Assembly: GCA_037903355.1 (NCBI GenBank)
Contig: JBAJFE010000039.1
Coordinates: 868,001-932,000 of the forward strand
DNA length: 64,000 bases
Direction: 5' to 3'
From: Trichuris trichiura
Taxonomy: Eukaryota; Nematoda; Enoplea; Trichinellida; Trichuridae
Within the stretch, counting starts at the first letter, position 1, and every line of letters starts with the position of its first letter. A program made the position numbers and the translations under genes. The notes under the pieces were generated by a model that ran no database searches, was not told the DNA's origin, and saw only the letters and a program-made list of their open reading frames with translations. Shown piece by piece: positions 10,961 through 21,368 of the stretch.

Positions 10961-13746
10961 TTTACCACATTATGCCAAGTCGCAAGAGAGTTGACAAAGT
11001 CAGCCGGCCAGTTGAACAGGCTTCTTCGTCGTCGTAATTTTCGTCTTTTGCGATGATGGTCGTTTGAAGAGCGACCGGACAGGCGATCAGGATAATGCAA
11101 GGACGATGACCCAGCGTGAGGCAGGTTCCGGGCCCAGCTTTGACTGGCAAAACTTGCTGCAACGACAAGCAGACTTCACGTTTCATTAGCGTACTTGTCG
11201 TTTCGGCATGCCTGGTGACAAATAGCTACAGTAGGAGGAGAAGGAGGTTGGACTGCAGTGACTTTATCGCTACGGAGGGCAATCGAGCATTGGTACTAGA
11301 TGCGCTACGAAGAGTTTATGCTAGCGGCACCCTAACGAGCGACCAAGCAAAATGGTGCCGACAAGACGAAATCCTATTAAGCTTATTTAATGATCTAACA
11401 ATGACTGCAACAACTGCCCAGCGTGATTCGATGCATGTTAAAGGCCGGATCGGGCATGCACAATGATTAGCACACAAAGGGACTTGATTTCAAATGAATT
11501 CGTTGGCGGAATTGGTCAGAGCGAAGAAGCAAAGTCGCCTTACTTCGACTGGCAGAGGCGGAATGGCGAAAGGGTCATTCGAGGTGTTGATTGTCCGTTG
11601 GCGAGTGGCACGGACGAATGAGACCAAGGAGACAGCACTCTTTTTTGCCTTTTGCGTACAGTGAAAAAGCGTCGGCAAAGAAAGTTCGTCAGGTGCGACC
11701 GAACAGCCGACGCCTTCCCCATGGAAGGTAGGCAGGCAGCCGCGGACGAGCACCCTCCGTCACCGCTAAGGGGTGAACGGTCAAAGCAAGTGGAACGACG
11801 AACTTAAGACGCCAATGAGGACGTCGTCGATGACGGCCTGCTCCATGTTCCACCAACGATAGAGCGCGCTATGGGCTAGTATTCCGCCAGTTTTTCTTTT
11901 GCCTTCGGAGAGCTAACACAGCTGCTGCTGTTGCTGCCGTCGCTTTTGATACTGCGGATTTCGGCCTTGTTGCTTCCACCACACTGAGTTGGAAGGACGC
12001 TGCGTCAACGCGTCTCTGTTAACGTTAACACAGCAACAGATTCGACTCTTTGATGCTGTGTATTTCTCCCCGAAAGACTGACTGGTGCCGCCGCTCTCCC
12101 GGCGGCGACTGGAGCAGCTGTGTGCTCTCTTCTTCTGTGACCGTCCATCCGATGAATGCTCGTGGTCTCGTCATGTTGCTTTCGACCACTGCCTTTAGCT
12201 CTTCTCCGCCCCGTGTAGTACTTTTTGAAAGTTCAGCTGGCTCCAGATGTCGCGACAATCTTCACATGACATCACAGTGCAGCCTTGCACTGTCAATCGA
12301 CTTGCCTGTGTTCTTTATACGGATTTTGCCTCTACAAAATATGCACTGCAAACGAAGCAACAGCGAGGTGTCAGAGTGCAAATATGGATTAGAAGTATCG
12401 AATTTTTAGCTCTTCAGATTCCTACCGTTCCAAACATTGAGCTAGACGATCGCTGGACCTTCGATCAAGTAAAGTTGTTTAAAAGAGTTACAAAGTTTAA
12501 AAAGTGACGGCTTCAATTCAGGCAGGATAAACAGCCTTGTATAAGATTAGTTTTTTTGCAGAAGCACTTCGACAAGAAGGTCAACTGCTGACAAACATAC
12601 ACATACATCAGCTTATCCATTACTTGCTGTCAGTAAATGTCACTAACTTTTCAACTGAAAACGTCAACAGGATCGCTAAAAAATGGAAGCATCAAACGGG
12701 AACAGAACTCATTTTTGCATGAATAAACAAGAACGCTCAGTGGGAAGAAAATAGAATTTAAACTTTCAAAACGCCCCAAAGCAACGAACTTGCGCTGTTG
12801 GCAACTTTTTCGTGCAGAAGCGCGCATTCAATCGTCAGAAGCCGCGTTGAAAACTAACTGAGCCCAAAACTGTACATTGTGTAAACGGAAAATCATGCTG
12901 AACCTGCTTGCTGGTACTTCTCGCAAAGATCCACCCAGTCAGTCGTTTCTGCTTGAACAGCGGTGCCATACTGTCGTTCAGAGAAATTTGAATTCTTCTT
13001 CTTATAACAATAATACCTACGCACAGTTTTAAAATAAGCGGAAGACTGTAGCCTGAAGAATAAATTCAAAAACGCGCAGAAGCAAACAAAGTAGTTACAC
13101 AAGTAGTAAAAAAAGTATCTCCTCTGTGTTATATTTGAGTTTTGGCGAAAAGCTTCAGAAAAACCCTGCAAAGGTTCCCGCGTAAATTTAACTTCGCACT
13201 ACGAAGTTTGTTACCGGAAAGTCGCTACAGTCTGATAGAATATGGAAATTTTGTCGCTGCATTATTAGATACACTACAAAGTTTGGCGGTAAGGAAGCTA
13301 TCCGCAGACAAGTTGCCAACGAACTTCGCAATGGGCCAATTTTAATAAAAGGCGCATTATTAATAACTGTAAAAAATTACTATTTCCGGAAGGGGCGACT
13401 GGCAAGAGAGGAATAGTACTATCACGAGATAATGTTGTTGGCTGTAAAGCATCCTACTGCGCCTAACAGTAGTCCTACCTTCAAATCATTCAAGGCATGA
13501 CTGTCTGGTAAGTTGGCGTATAGGGTGCTAGATTTTCTGAAGGAAAACCAAAAGGCTAAAATACAGTAAGCGTCGGAAATTCAAACTTTAACAGGCCACT
13601 TAAAACTACAACATTTTGCAGTTCAGCTGTTAACAGCACAGTTCAAATACGGCCCCCTGGAGGAATAAAGATCCGTGCTTTTTATCGTCCTATTTTTAAA
13701 GAACGTCTTTTCTTGCCGCTTGTAGTATTTATTTTCCAAACAACAG
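10961..13746. promoter_or_regulatory. 5' region of dyc-1 / intergenic
   Basis: No convincing gene. This 2.8-kb stretch lies upstream of the dyc-1 start (minus) and upstream of the TMEM242-like gene (plus), so the two are divergent and probably have their promoters and 5' UTRs here. The open frames across it start at GTG or TTG and show no family similarity. Confidence 0.35.
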
Positions 13747-14347
13747 ATGAGCTCGGCTGCAATTACCACCGAAAACCAAGAAAAAAGCGTGAACCAAAAG
13801 TTCACTTTTCCAACCAATTTTGTTGGTAAGCGACACCTTGCCGGCTTTCCTGACAAGGGCATTTTTCGGTGGATCCATTTTGGTGTGTCTCGCGAGCGCG
13901 GCGTTTGGCGCCGGTTTTGTAAGAGCGTTTACGCGTTCCCAAAGGCGCTTTGGCATTGCAGCAAAGGTACTGGCATTCTATTGGCCTCTTCGGGCGCTTT
14001 TGATTGGCCAAATCGATTTTTAAAATACAGTATAAAGATTTTCAGGATAGTGGTTCAGGAATAGCTTTGGCGGGAAAGGCTCTCTGCATTGGTAGCCTTT
14101 GCTCCTTAGCCTTAGCTGGGGGCGTTGTCTTCGGTGTTTGCAAACTACTGGGAATTAGCAAGGTAAGCAGATGCCTGAAAAAAGGCAAAAACAAACCTTA
14201 ACGTAACGGTTGCAGTTAGATGATCTAACCAAGCTAAAGAAAGGTGAGTTCAGTTTTGGCCAAAAGGACCAGTTTGGATCTGGGCGCAGAATCGACACGT
14301 GGCAGCAGCTGTTGGACTACATTAACGAGTCCGATCGGACAAAGTGA
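13747..14347 (+). CDS. TMEM242-like mitochondrial membrane protein
   Basis: Four exons fit with matching phases: 13747-13799, 13858-13966, 14046-14162 and 14216-14347, giving about 136 aa (human TMEM242 is about 140). TMEM242 is an inner-mitochondrial-membrane protein involved in ATP synthase c-ring assembly. The sequence shows two hydrophobic segments: residues about 19-40 (FFGGSILVCLASAAFGAGF) and about 66-88 (SLCSLALAGGVVFGVCKLLG). Between them is the conserved segment DSGSGIALAGKALCIGSL, and a short polar C-terminus (LDDLTKLKKG... to DRTK) follows, as in the family. The ATG is at 13747; the first donor (AAAA/GTTCAC) is weak but is the only one found that keeps frame. PIGL begins about 330 bp downstream on the same strand. 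Confidence 0.75.
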
Positions 14348-14678
14348 TTCCTGATACGGTAACGCGCATTATACGTAAGTATGCAGTGGGTTTTATGAAC
14401 GTTAGCGTAGCAGAATATTATGTAAGTATAGAAAAGTACATCACCTTTTTGCTTATTTTTACCTTCATTCGCTGGTATACTAAGTCAGTTATGCAGCCTT
14501 GAATAGCCAGTAGAACACGTTTATAAAGCGCTGACGTGTAGGTTGGGGAAACACTGAATTTCTTTTTTTCGTTAAAACGTTTAAAGCAGGGCACTTGTTC
14601 ATCTTGATTTCGTTACAGTTTACTTCAGGATGGTTTGGCCTTGCGTTATCTTGATGCTGACCTGATTTTAGGGAAATA

Positions 14679-15507
14679 ATGCTGTTTGACATTGGTTTGG
14701 TCGTTCCCCTTTTCTTTGCTTTCATCTACATTTGGCTGTTATACCTCTGGCTCAGCTGCGTGAAGCGCTGGCGAATGAAACTTACGAGACTTGTGCAGGA
14801 CTTCGCAAATAAAACGGTCTTGCTTGTAATAGCTCACCCAGATGATGAATGCATGTTCTTCGCTCCAACTCTGTTAAACTTGCGTCGCATTTCTTGTCAC
14901 GTCATTGTTGTTTGTCTGACATCTGGTGGTTACAAGCATAGCAGAGAAGTGTAACAAATTCTTCCTTCATTTTCCGGTTGAGCGAGTAGGTTTCAGGAGA
15001 CAGATCGAACTGCGGAACTCATGCCGCTTATTGGGCGTTCCCGAAGAAGATGTGCTCATCTTGGACGACAACAGATTTCCAGATCATCCTACGATTTCAT
15101 GGGATCAAGGTTGCGTGACATCGCTGCTTGAAAAAATAATGATAAGTAGAAAAATTGACATTGTGTTCACGTTTGACCAATTTGGCATCAGTGGCCATTT
15201 GAATCACTGCAGCATTCATAGCAGCTTTTGCCAGCTGCTGCGGCAGCATCGTATGCCGAAAGAGACCAGTTTGTATGTCCTCGACACAGTATCACTTGTT
15301 CGAAAATACGCAGGTATATTTGACTTTGTTTTGATCTTTGCTCAATACGGGCTGTCCGATAAGCTTTGCTTTATCAATAGTCCAATAGATGCGCTGCTAA
15401 GCTGCCAAGCAATGTCTATGCATGGATCCCAGTTGATGTGGTTTCGTTTACTGTACTTACTTTATAGCAGATACATGTTTATTAATCAGTTTACTAGGTT
15501 GAAATGA
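14679..15507 (+). CDS. PIGL: N-acetylglucosaminyl-phosphatidylinositol de-N-acetylase (PIG-L)
   Basis: Second enzyme of GPI-anchor synthesis: removes acetate from GlcNAc-PI at the ER membrane. The protein starts at ATG 14679 with an N-terminal membrane anchor (about residues 7-28), then the family's metal-binding motif AHPDDE and FFAPTLLNL. After an intron come ELRNSCRLLGVPEED, LDDNRFPDHP, VFTFDQFGISGHLNH (SGHxNH) and the C-terminal QLMWFRLLYLLYSRYMFIN, all typical of PIG-L. Stop is at 15505-15507; length about 260-270 aa, normal for the family. The intron lies between about 14934 and 14998, but its exact ends are ambiguous (see findings). Identity is firm. Confidence 0.92.
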
Positions 15508-15735
15508 CCAGCCTTCGGGTTTCCGCAAAATGCGCGTTACGATTTAACCTTTTTTCCATACAATTTAGACCTCATTCTTGCAGGCAGTTAGTAAACTGTG
15601 AATGGCAAAACATAGAGCGAAAATACGCAGCGTTTCATCTTTCAGAATTTTTAAATACGCTCACTTTTGCTAGTGTCATTGTCGGGCGGTATACCATCAT
15701 GGTGCGCATTTGCCTTGAATGCAAATGCATCTTAT

Positions 15736-15773
15736 GCAAATAATGAATCACCTCAAGGCGATTCATTATTTGC
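15736..15773. repeat. perfect 14-bp inverted repeat (hairpin)
   Basis: GCAAATAATGAATC at 15736-15749 pairs exactly with GATTCATTATTTGC at 15760-15773. The 10-base spacer contains CCT...AGG and could extend the stem after one mismatch. It lies about 230 bp after the PIGL stop. Confidence 0.85.
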
Positions 15774-16201
15774 TGTCTTTGCCCCTATGAGGTAACCGTA
15801 CGATACCTGCTTATCATTTTTTAAAACTGCATTTGCGCAAAGTATTTCACCTTTATTCTTTAGATTGTTTTATGATCCGTAGGAGGAGAGAATTCAATAA
15901 GAGACATTTATAGAGCACCTTCGCTGATAAACTGTTAATCTAAGCCTGCGGGACAGAATTCGCTGCTCATTAACGGAAAGCAACTAATAAAATAAATATT
16001 CAGAATTGTATTTACGCGCTAAGCGAAGACTGCTTTAGTTGCATACCTTCTTAATGGCTAAGTCATAAAGCTATGCAAATTTAAGTATGTCAGTTTTGAC
16101 TGGCCAAGGCAGTAAAAGCGCGGCGTTTCAAGAGGTCAGAATGCTTTGAAGCGTTTCCTTCCAACAAGTTCAAACAGACGACCCTGCAGCCAATAAAACA
16201 A
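15774..16201. other. intergenic, convergent 3' ends
   Basis: AT-rich spacer between the 3' ends of PIGL (plus) and the ZNF277-like gene (minus). No gene seen. Confidence 0.5.
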
Positions 16202-18615
16202 CTAATTCAGTTCGCTCAAGACGACTTTGTCGCTTAGAACACTGTCTTCAAAAACTGGAACACTTTCTGAGCAAACACTGTCCGGCTCCGCAACGCTAAC
16301 CGCTCCTTCCGTGAAGACATCCTCGAAGTTAAGGGCGTTGTCGGCGGCATTTTCCAAATCCGCGTTGTCCAATTGCGTAAGAAGGCTGTCATTTTCGTAT
16401 GTCGGTTTGAAATATCTAAAATCGTACGCCGATGGGTAGTTAAGGTGACCAAAAATGGCCCTTACTCATCCTTGTCCCACCATTCTCGAGGAGGCATTTC
16501 TTCCATATGTCCGCTGCCCATATCGACAAAGTGTTTCCGAAGAGCTTCTCGTGTGCCTATGTCCACTTTGCCGCATATAAAACATTTTCGCTCGTACACC
16601 TGAAGCGAATGAATTAACCTTCTGGACATATGCAAATGAGGGCAACAGTTATTACCATTCTTCTTACGTAGTTGACGAACTTCACGCGTTGGTAGAAATT
16701 TAGCTCTTCTTTCTCAAAGAAATTGAACATGTCGTAATGGTGTTCAGCCTAAGAAGGTTTTGTCATTACGCGACAAACTAAACGTGGACACTACCAACCT
16801 TAAGATGTTCAAGCATAGGAGCCAACTGGGAAAATGCTCCACTGCAGAAAAGGCAGACTAAATTGGGAACGCTTTCATTGTCGTGTTCGATCCAGTCCAT
16901 CCAAGTGTCCCTGAGTAAAATAGCATTTTTGGCGCGCATGTACGGGACATTCCTTTCAAAGTGACCACTTTTACCCTTGCGAGTCCTCATCACTGTCGGC
17001 AAAGGTTTGCATGCTGTCTTCGAAGTCTTCGGCCAACACTTCCTGCCATTTTTTGCCTAGCTCCTAAACGGGGATTTTGTCGATAGGTGGCGCTGTTCGC
17101 GTTCAAGTACCAGATAGTTGATCACATAAAATTTGTCGTAGAGCAAATTGTGAGGATTAACCTCCCTATGGCCCTGTATTCGCATGTGTTCCATCAGCTC
17201 CCTGTGGCTTGACAGGACGGCTTCGCATTTTAGACATTCATTGCTAAAATGATCAACTTTTCCTCTTCAATTTAGGGCGGGCACTTTTACTTGTTGATCT
17301 TTTCGCTTAGAATGTCTATGTATTCCGAAACGAATACTGCAAAGTCGAAAGAGTAAGCAAAAAAAAAAAGAAAAGCAAATTGAACGCGAGCTTACCAAGA
17401 TTGTCAGGCGAACCCAAGTTAAGACGATGGATCAAATATAAATGGTGAATAAACTTTGCCCTGAAAATGGTAAAAACTTAATAACATCAAAATGTTAACC
17501 TACTTAAAAGGTTACCGATTGCCTCGAACCACGTAATGACAAAAGAGGCACTTTCGGCAGAAAGTGTAATCGGATCGTTCGCGCTGTTGACAGGCAATCA
17601 CTTCCTCCAGGCGGGAAACGGCAAGTTGTTCCCTAAGCTGTCTGTCTTCGGCTACTGCGGCGGAGAGCAAATAAAAGCTTTCAACTTTTCCTAAAACGTC
17701 ATTTTTTTTATCGTCATAAACATTTTTAAAAAACATGTCCAATTTTGGATATCCTAACTTCCTTTTTGAAAAACCAATAATGACATGTACTTATTAGCGA
17801 CGACGATCCTGCAAGCTCAAGCGAGTAGAGACGAAAACAAGTAGCAGCACGTTTGTTTAGCGTGAATCACTTGCGCGTAAACAGTGGCGGTTAACTGCGT
17901 AAACAACTTTCGTCGCCAATTTTAAAATGACAGGCCTACCCGCCCAAGGATAAATTCAAAAACTTTATTGCAAAACAACCTGGCAACTACGCGTGCGCAT
18001 ATTTTTAACTTTTTTGCAGCTGAAAGCTTGGTCAATTTTAATTTTTTGGTTACAACATTGTAAATTTAAAAAAATTCTTTCGTACCAAACAATTCATCCG
18101 ATGCTGTGGGAATGACAAGGGGAAAACACTTTGCAATATCGGTTTCGCCAAAACGGTGCCTCCAATGCTCGATATATCTTTAAAAAAAGGCATCTCTTTA
18201 GTACGCATAGGCTGTAGTAGTATAGCTTACTTTTTCAAGTCGACTATCAAATCGATATCGGCTATTACAATTCTGTGCCGATCGATTAGATGCTTAGCAT
18301 AGCTGTCCGCTTCTTTTGGTAAGTCAAAAAATTCAAGACATTTCAAACACATCGTTGGTCCACCCCAAATTGGGGAATAGCTAAACAGCGAATGAAAAGA
18401 CTAAATAAACAGATGCGTCAAATTTATTACCCAATAGGCGGTATTGTCCCGGAGAGTGTACGTATTCGTTGTTTTGCTACCGGAAGCGACAGGAAGTGTT
18501 TACGCGGTTTCACTTGAATTCTATCCCTTTCTCCGAAAACTTCCGCATTCTGCTGCTCTTCGTCACTTTCGCTGAATGGCTCTTCGAGAACGACTAAACA
18601 TCCATTGCACAACAA
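16202..18615 (-). CDS. ZNF277: zinc finger protein 277 (C2H2) homologue
   Basis: Multi-C2H2 nucleic-acid-binding protein; human ZNF277 has been linked to Polycomb BMI1 and to ribosomal protein uS5. Proposed exons (minus): 18431 to about 18615 (5' end unresolved), 18231-18380, 18086-18177, 17516-17690, 17396-17460, 17291-17336, 17111-17243, 16975-17063, 16799-16910, 16668-16748, 16466-16599, 16202-16415; phases agree throughout. Diagnostic blocks: CLKCLEFF...HLIDRHRIVIAD; EDRQLREQL...RLEEVIACQQRERSDYTF; CLKCEAVL...HMRIQGHREVNP; YDKFYVINYLELGKKWQEV; CLFCSGAFSQLAPMLEHL; CFICGKVD...LRKHF; and the C-terminal EYFKPTYENDSLL. Several introns are only 47-50 nt. No in-frame ATG lies in the most 5' exon, so the true start is upstream and unknown. 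It converges with PIGL. Confidence 0.9.
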
Positions 18616-18774
18616 ACTAACGCATGGCCTCAGGATTGAAAGGAAATAATTTTAAAAAAAAACTATAAAAATGACACTTACAGTTACGGCCAGTATAGCA
18701 GCGAAAATCGTCCACTTCGTCTTTATACGCTTCGGAATAGGTACACCTTTCGGGTTGAAACCTTCTCTCGACAT
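18563..18774 (-). CDS. putative 48-residue single-pass membrane micropeptide
   Basis: Two exons (18682-18774 and 18563-18616, phase 0, donor ACT/GTAAGTG, acceptor GTTAG) would encode a 48-residue protein. It starts MSREGFNPKGVPIPKRIKTK, continues with a hydrophobic segment (WTIFAAILAVTFVVQWMF), and ends in a basic tail (SRSRRAIQRK). The layout resembles small mitochondrial or ER membrane proteins. I do not recognise the family. Its second exon overlaps the first detected ZNF277 exon on the same strand in another frame, so either the two are alternative transcripts or one model is wrong. Confidence 0.35.
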
Positions 18775-18846
18775 TTCCTAAAGTTAAAATCCCTCAAAGC
18801 ATCAAACTAATTGAAGCATAATTCAAAAAGCTGTTAGCAATAAGCT

Positions 18847-19071
18847 TTAACAGAAATGGTTTAGTCTGTCCAAGTTGTAGCGGCGTTGAAGATCAGCTGA
18901 AAGAAGCTTACGACTTATGATGGTCTGCCTGCCAGTTGCAGGTTCGTAATTCAAAGTAAACTGTAACTTCTCGTCCCTGTTGGATCGACTTGCAGTGAAC
19001 TTTATAGGCGAATTATTCTCTTTTCCTTGTCCAGTTCCATTTTTGTCAGCAGCTTCGGAGTTTACAGCCAT
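18847..19071 (-). CDS. unrecognised small protein, 74 aa
   Basis: ATG-initiated frame starting MAVNSEAADKNGTGQGKENN and ending at TAA. It is hydrophilic, Ser/Asn/Lys/Arg-rich, with ATGRQTIISRKLLSADLQRR in the second half. It could be a single-exon gene, or the first exon of a spliced one through an internal donor (AGTC/GTAAGC). No family recognised. It starts only about 8 bp after the possible end of the next upstream minus-strand frame, so this stretch is unusually compact. Confidence 0.35.
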   Translation of the reverse strand: MAVNSEAADKNGTGQGKENNSPIKFTASRSNRDEKLQFTLNYEPATGRQTIISRKLLSADLQRRYNLDRLNHFC

Positions 19072-19195
19072 TCAAATTAAACGCAAATATACAATGGCAG
19101 CCTGGAAGCTTTCAAAACTGCATTGAACGCCCACACTGCCGATCCGCCAAGTTTACAAAAGCTGACGAAATTCTGAGCACAACTAAAGTTCGTAC

Positions 19196-19425
19196 CTGAA
19201 CATCAGAATACCGTAAATTTTTTACAAAAGTAAGCAAGTAGTCTTTTTCTTTTATGTTGCGCAACAAGATGCTTGTCAGTTTTGGCCAAGCGCTCAAGTG
19301 CTGTAAACACGGGATAGATTTGTTGAAAATGCGACAATCCTTAATTTTCACCTTTCGCTGCAAAGCAAAACAGTGTTTTTGCCCTTACGCACTTGGGAAC
19401 CTGACTTCACAATTACAGTAACCAT
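19196..19425 (-). CDS. unrecognised small gene fragment
   Basis: An ATG at 19425 (MVTVIVKSGSQ) can be spliced through a very short intron (34 nt, GTGCGT...TTTGCAG) to an exon at 19196-19357. That exon encodes a basic segment (RKVKIKDCRIFNKSIPCLQH ... NLRYSDVQ) and ends at a donor, CAG/GTACGA. Any 3' exon lies between 19196 and 19079, but I could not place it with confidence. No family recognised. Confidence 0.25.
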
Positions 19426-20026
19426 AGTGTGACAACGGTTTAAGGGCTGTGATTTTTATAAAACGTTTTGCCGCCGTTAGATACAATGAAGTTTGGCGTA
19501 CGCTTCTCCTTGCTTGGTGATGATAATTTCCAGTTAGCTCGCGTCAAACAAGACACGAAGAAACTACACGACTGCGCAAAATAGATGTAAGTTGGTTATG
19601 TTCTATATTGTTAAGACTTTTGCTTTATTCTTTATTTCTATTGAGTTGCACTAGAAGACATACTTGCTCCCTTTCTGTCGTATAATTTTTCTTCGAGCTG
19701 TAATAATTGTCAGTTTGTCGGCAGATTTTCTACTTGCTTCTCAGGTTAGATTTCCTTGGGTAAATATGATGGTATTAAACCTCAGTAATGCGTCCTAACA
19801 ACAAAACTTGGGTAGCCGTCGCTTGTATGCGCTTAACCTTGTTTTGCCAAAGATGACTAGATGTTAACAGTGGGTTCAAAAGTTAGATGAGGTTGCTTCG
19901 AGTCAGTTTTGCAACGTTAGGTCCCGGTCGAGTTCGCATTTCGATTTTGTAATTTTAGGTTCAACAGCAGCAGGTGTTTTTATTAGGTTGAAAACTTTAT
20001 TAGAAAGCGTATATTTAACTTGTTTG
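19426..20026. other. intergenic, nothing recognised
   Basis: AT-rich spacer between the small-gene cluster and the 3' end of the secreted CX3C-CX3C gene. No exon or RNA gene supported. Confidence 0.5.
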
Positions 20027-21368
20027 TTACTCTATGCTTGCGGATTCGGAACTTGTTATGGTTACGTTCAGTGCTCCGGGTGAACGCCGAAGCTTTTCTA
20101 AGTATTTCGCACCTTCAGGATATGCTCGAAGTTGAGATTCCATTTGGGGCATTTGCTGAAAAAAACATTTAAGACGTAAAATTTCAAGAAACCGCTTGTG
20201 CAGGTTACTACTTGCGTTTACAAAGGCTGTTTGGCTACAACGCAAGAAAAAAATTTGTTAACATTTTAACTAAGGAACTATTTGCTGCAGCGCATGTTGA
20301 AGAACTCTACTGCTATTATTAAGTAGTAAGATTAAGAAATACGTTTGTAACTTACTCTTCTTCTGAGGCATATGAGAACGCAGAGCTCCCAGATTTCCCT
20401 ATTAGGCAGTCTTATTTTGCAGCCGGCTTGACACTTCCTTTGTATCTTTTCCAGTTTACGGTACACAATAAACGCTTTCACTTTGTTGTCTCTCGGCTTT
20501 GCCCGCTTAACCTGGCTCACTTCTGTCTGAAAAAATGAATAGTAAATAAATAAATCATGAGAAGTAGTGGAATTTTTCAATTTTTTATCAGCGCGCTCGT
20601 TAGGCAAGCTGGCTGTTCGCTTCGTTCAATTAACTTGTTTATTGCATTGTCCGTAAGGTTGCTAGATTCCAAAAGCTTAAATGAGAAACGTTCTTTTTCC
20701 GAAGTTCGATATTTGAGACTCGTGATGTTAAGTGATGCAAAAATCGCTCGTTGGGCAGATGAGAAGCGTTTCCCTTGTGTTCTATTTCATTTCTTCGTTA
20801 CGTAACGCTTCCTTTATCTTAAAAGCTTGCTTTCATTGTGCATCATAAATTATTTAAATTAGATAGATATTGGCATGGGTTGTTCAAATGAATTTGGATG
20901 AGATCATCATTAATCTCGCCTAATCCCATCGGTAGTCTTAACATAATGCTGTTGACATATCTTGAATGACTGAAGTGCTCCGTTTAAAAAGTGAATAAAG
21001 GAGATAAAGTATTATGACTACATTACAGAAAGCCCATTTTAAAATTACTGAAAGCTCGCTCTTATCAAAAATATCAAAACGTAAATGGCTCCGATAATTC
21101 TTCTTTGACATTTCTGCAATAGCGCGCCATGTATTGGGCAGTGAAAAAGCGGATCAATCGATTATATCCTTGAACGCTCTTATTCGGTTAGGCGAAGTGC
21201 CCATAAATAAGCAAAGGAACGCAAGCTGTATTAATTCATTGTAAAGCAAACCAGCTTAGCGTCGTTGTGCAATGGACATTTAAGTTCGAATACGAAAAGC
21301 GAAAACGTTTAGGCACTTACCAGTTGACAGACTGATATTGCAATCAGTAAGCAGACTGCAAGTAACAT
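20027..21368 (-). CDS. small secreted protein, CX3C-x12-CX3C family (copy B)
   Basis: Assembled by eye. Three exons (21321-21368, 20356-20526, 20027-20155), both introns phase 0, with good signals (CTG/GTAAGTG, TTTTTTCAG, AGA/GTAAGT, TTTTTTCAG); 115 aa. Exon 1 alone is a signal peptide (MLLAVCLLIAISVCQL). Exon 2 is basic and carries two CX3C pairs, CQAGC and CVLIC, separated by 12 residues and followed by LRRR. Exon 3 holds the motif AYPEGAKYLEKLRRSPGALN and a Ser-rich acidic end. Architecture and motifs match the gene at 23264-24170. The paired CX3C pattern suggests a two-helix hairpin held by two disulfides. I recognise no named family; function unknown. Confidence 0.78.
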
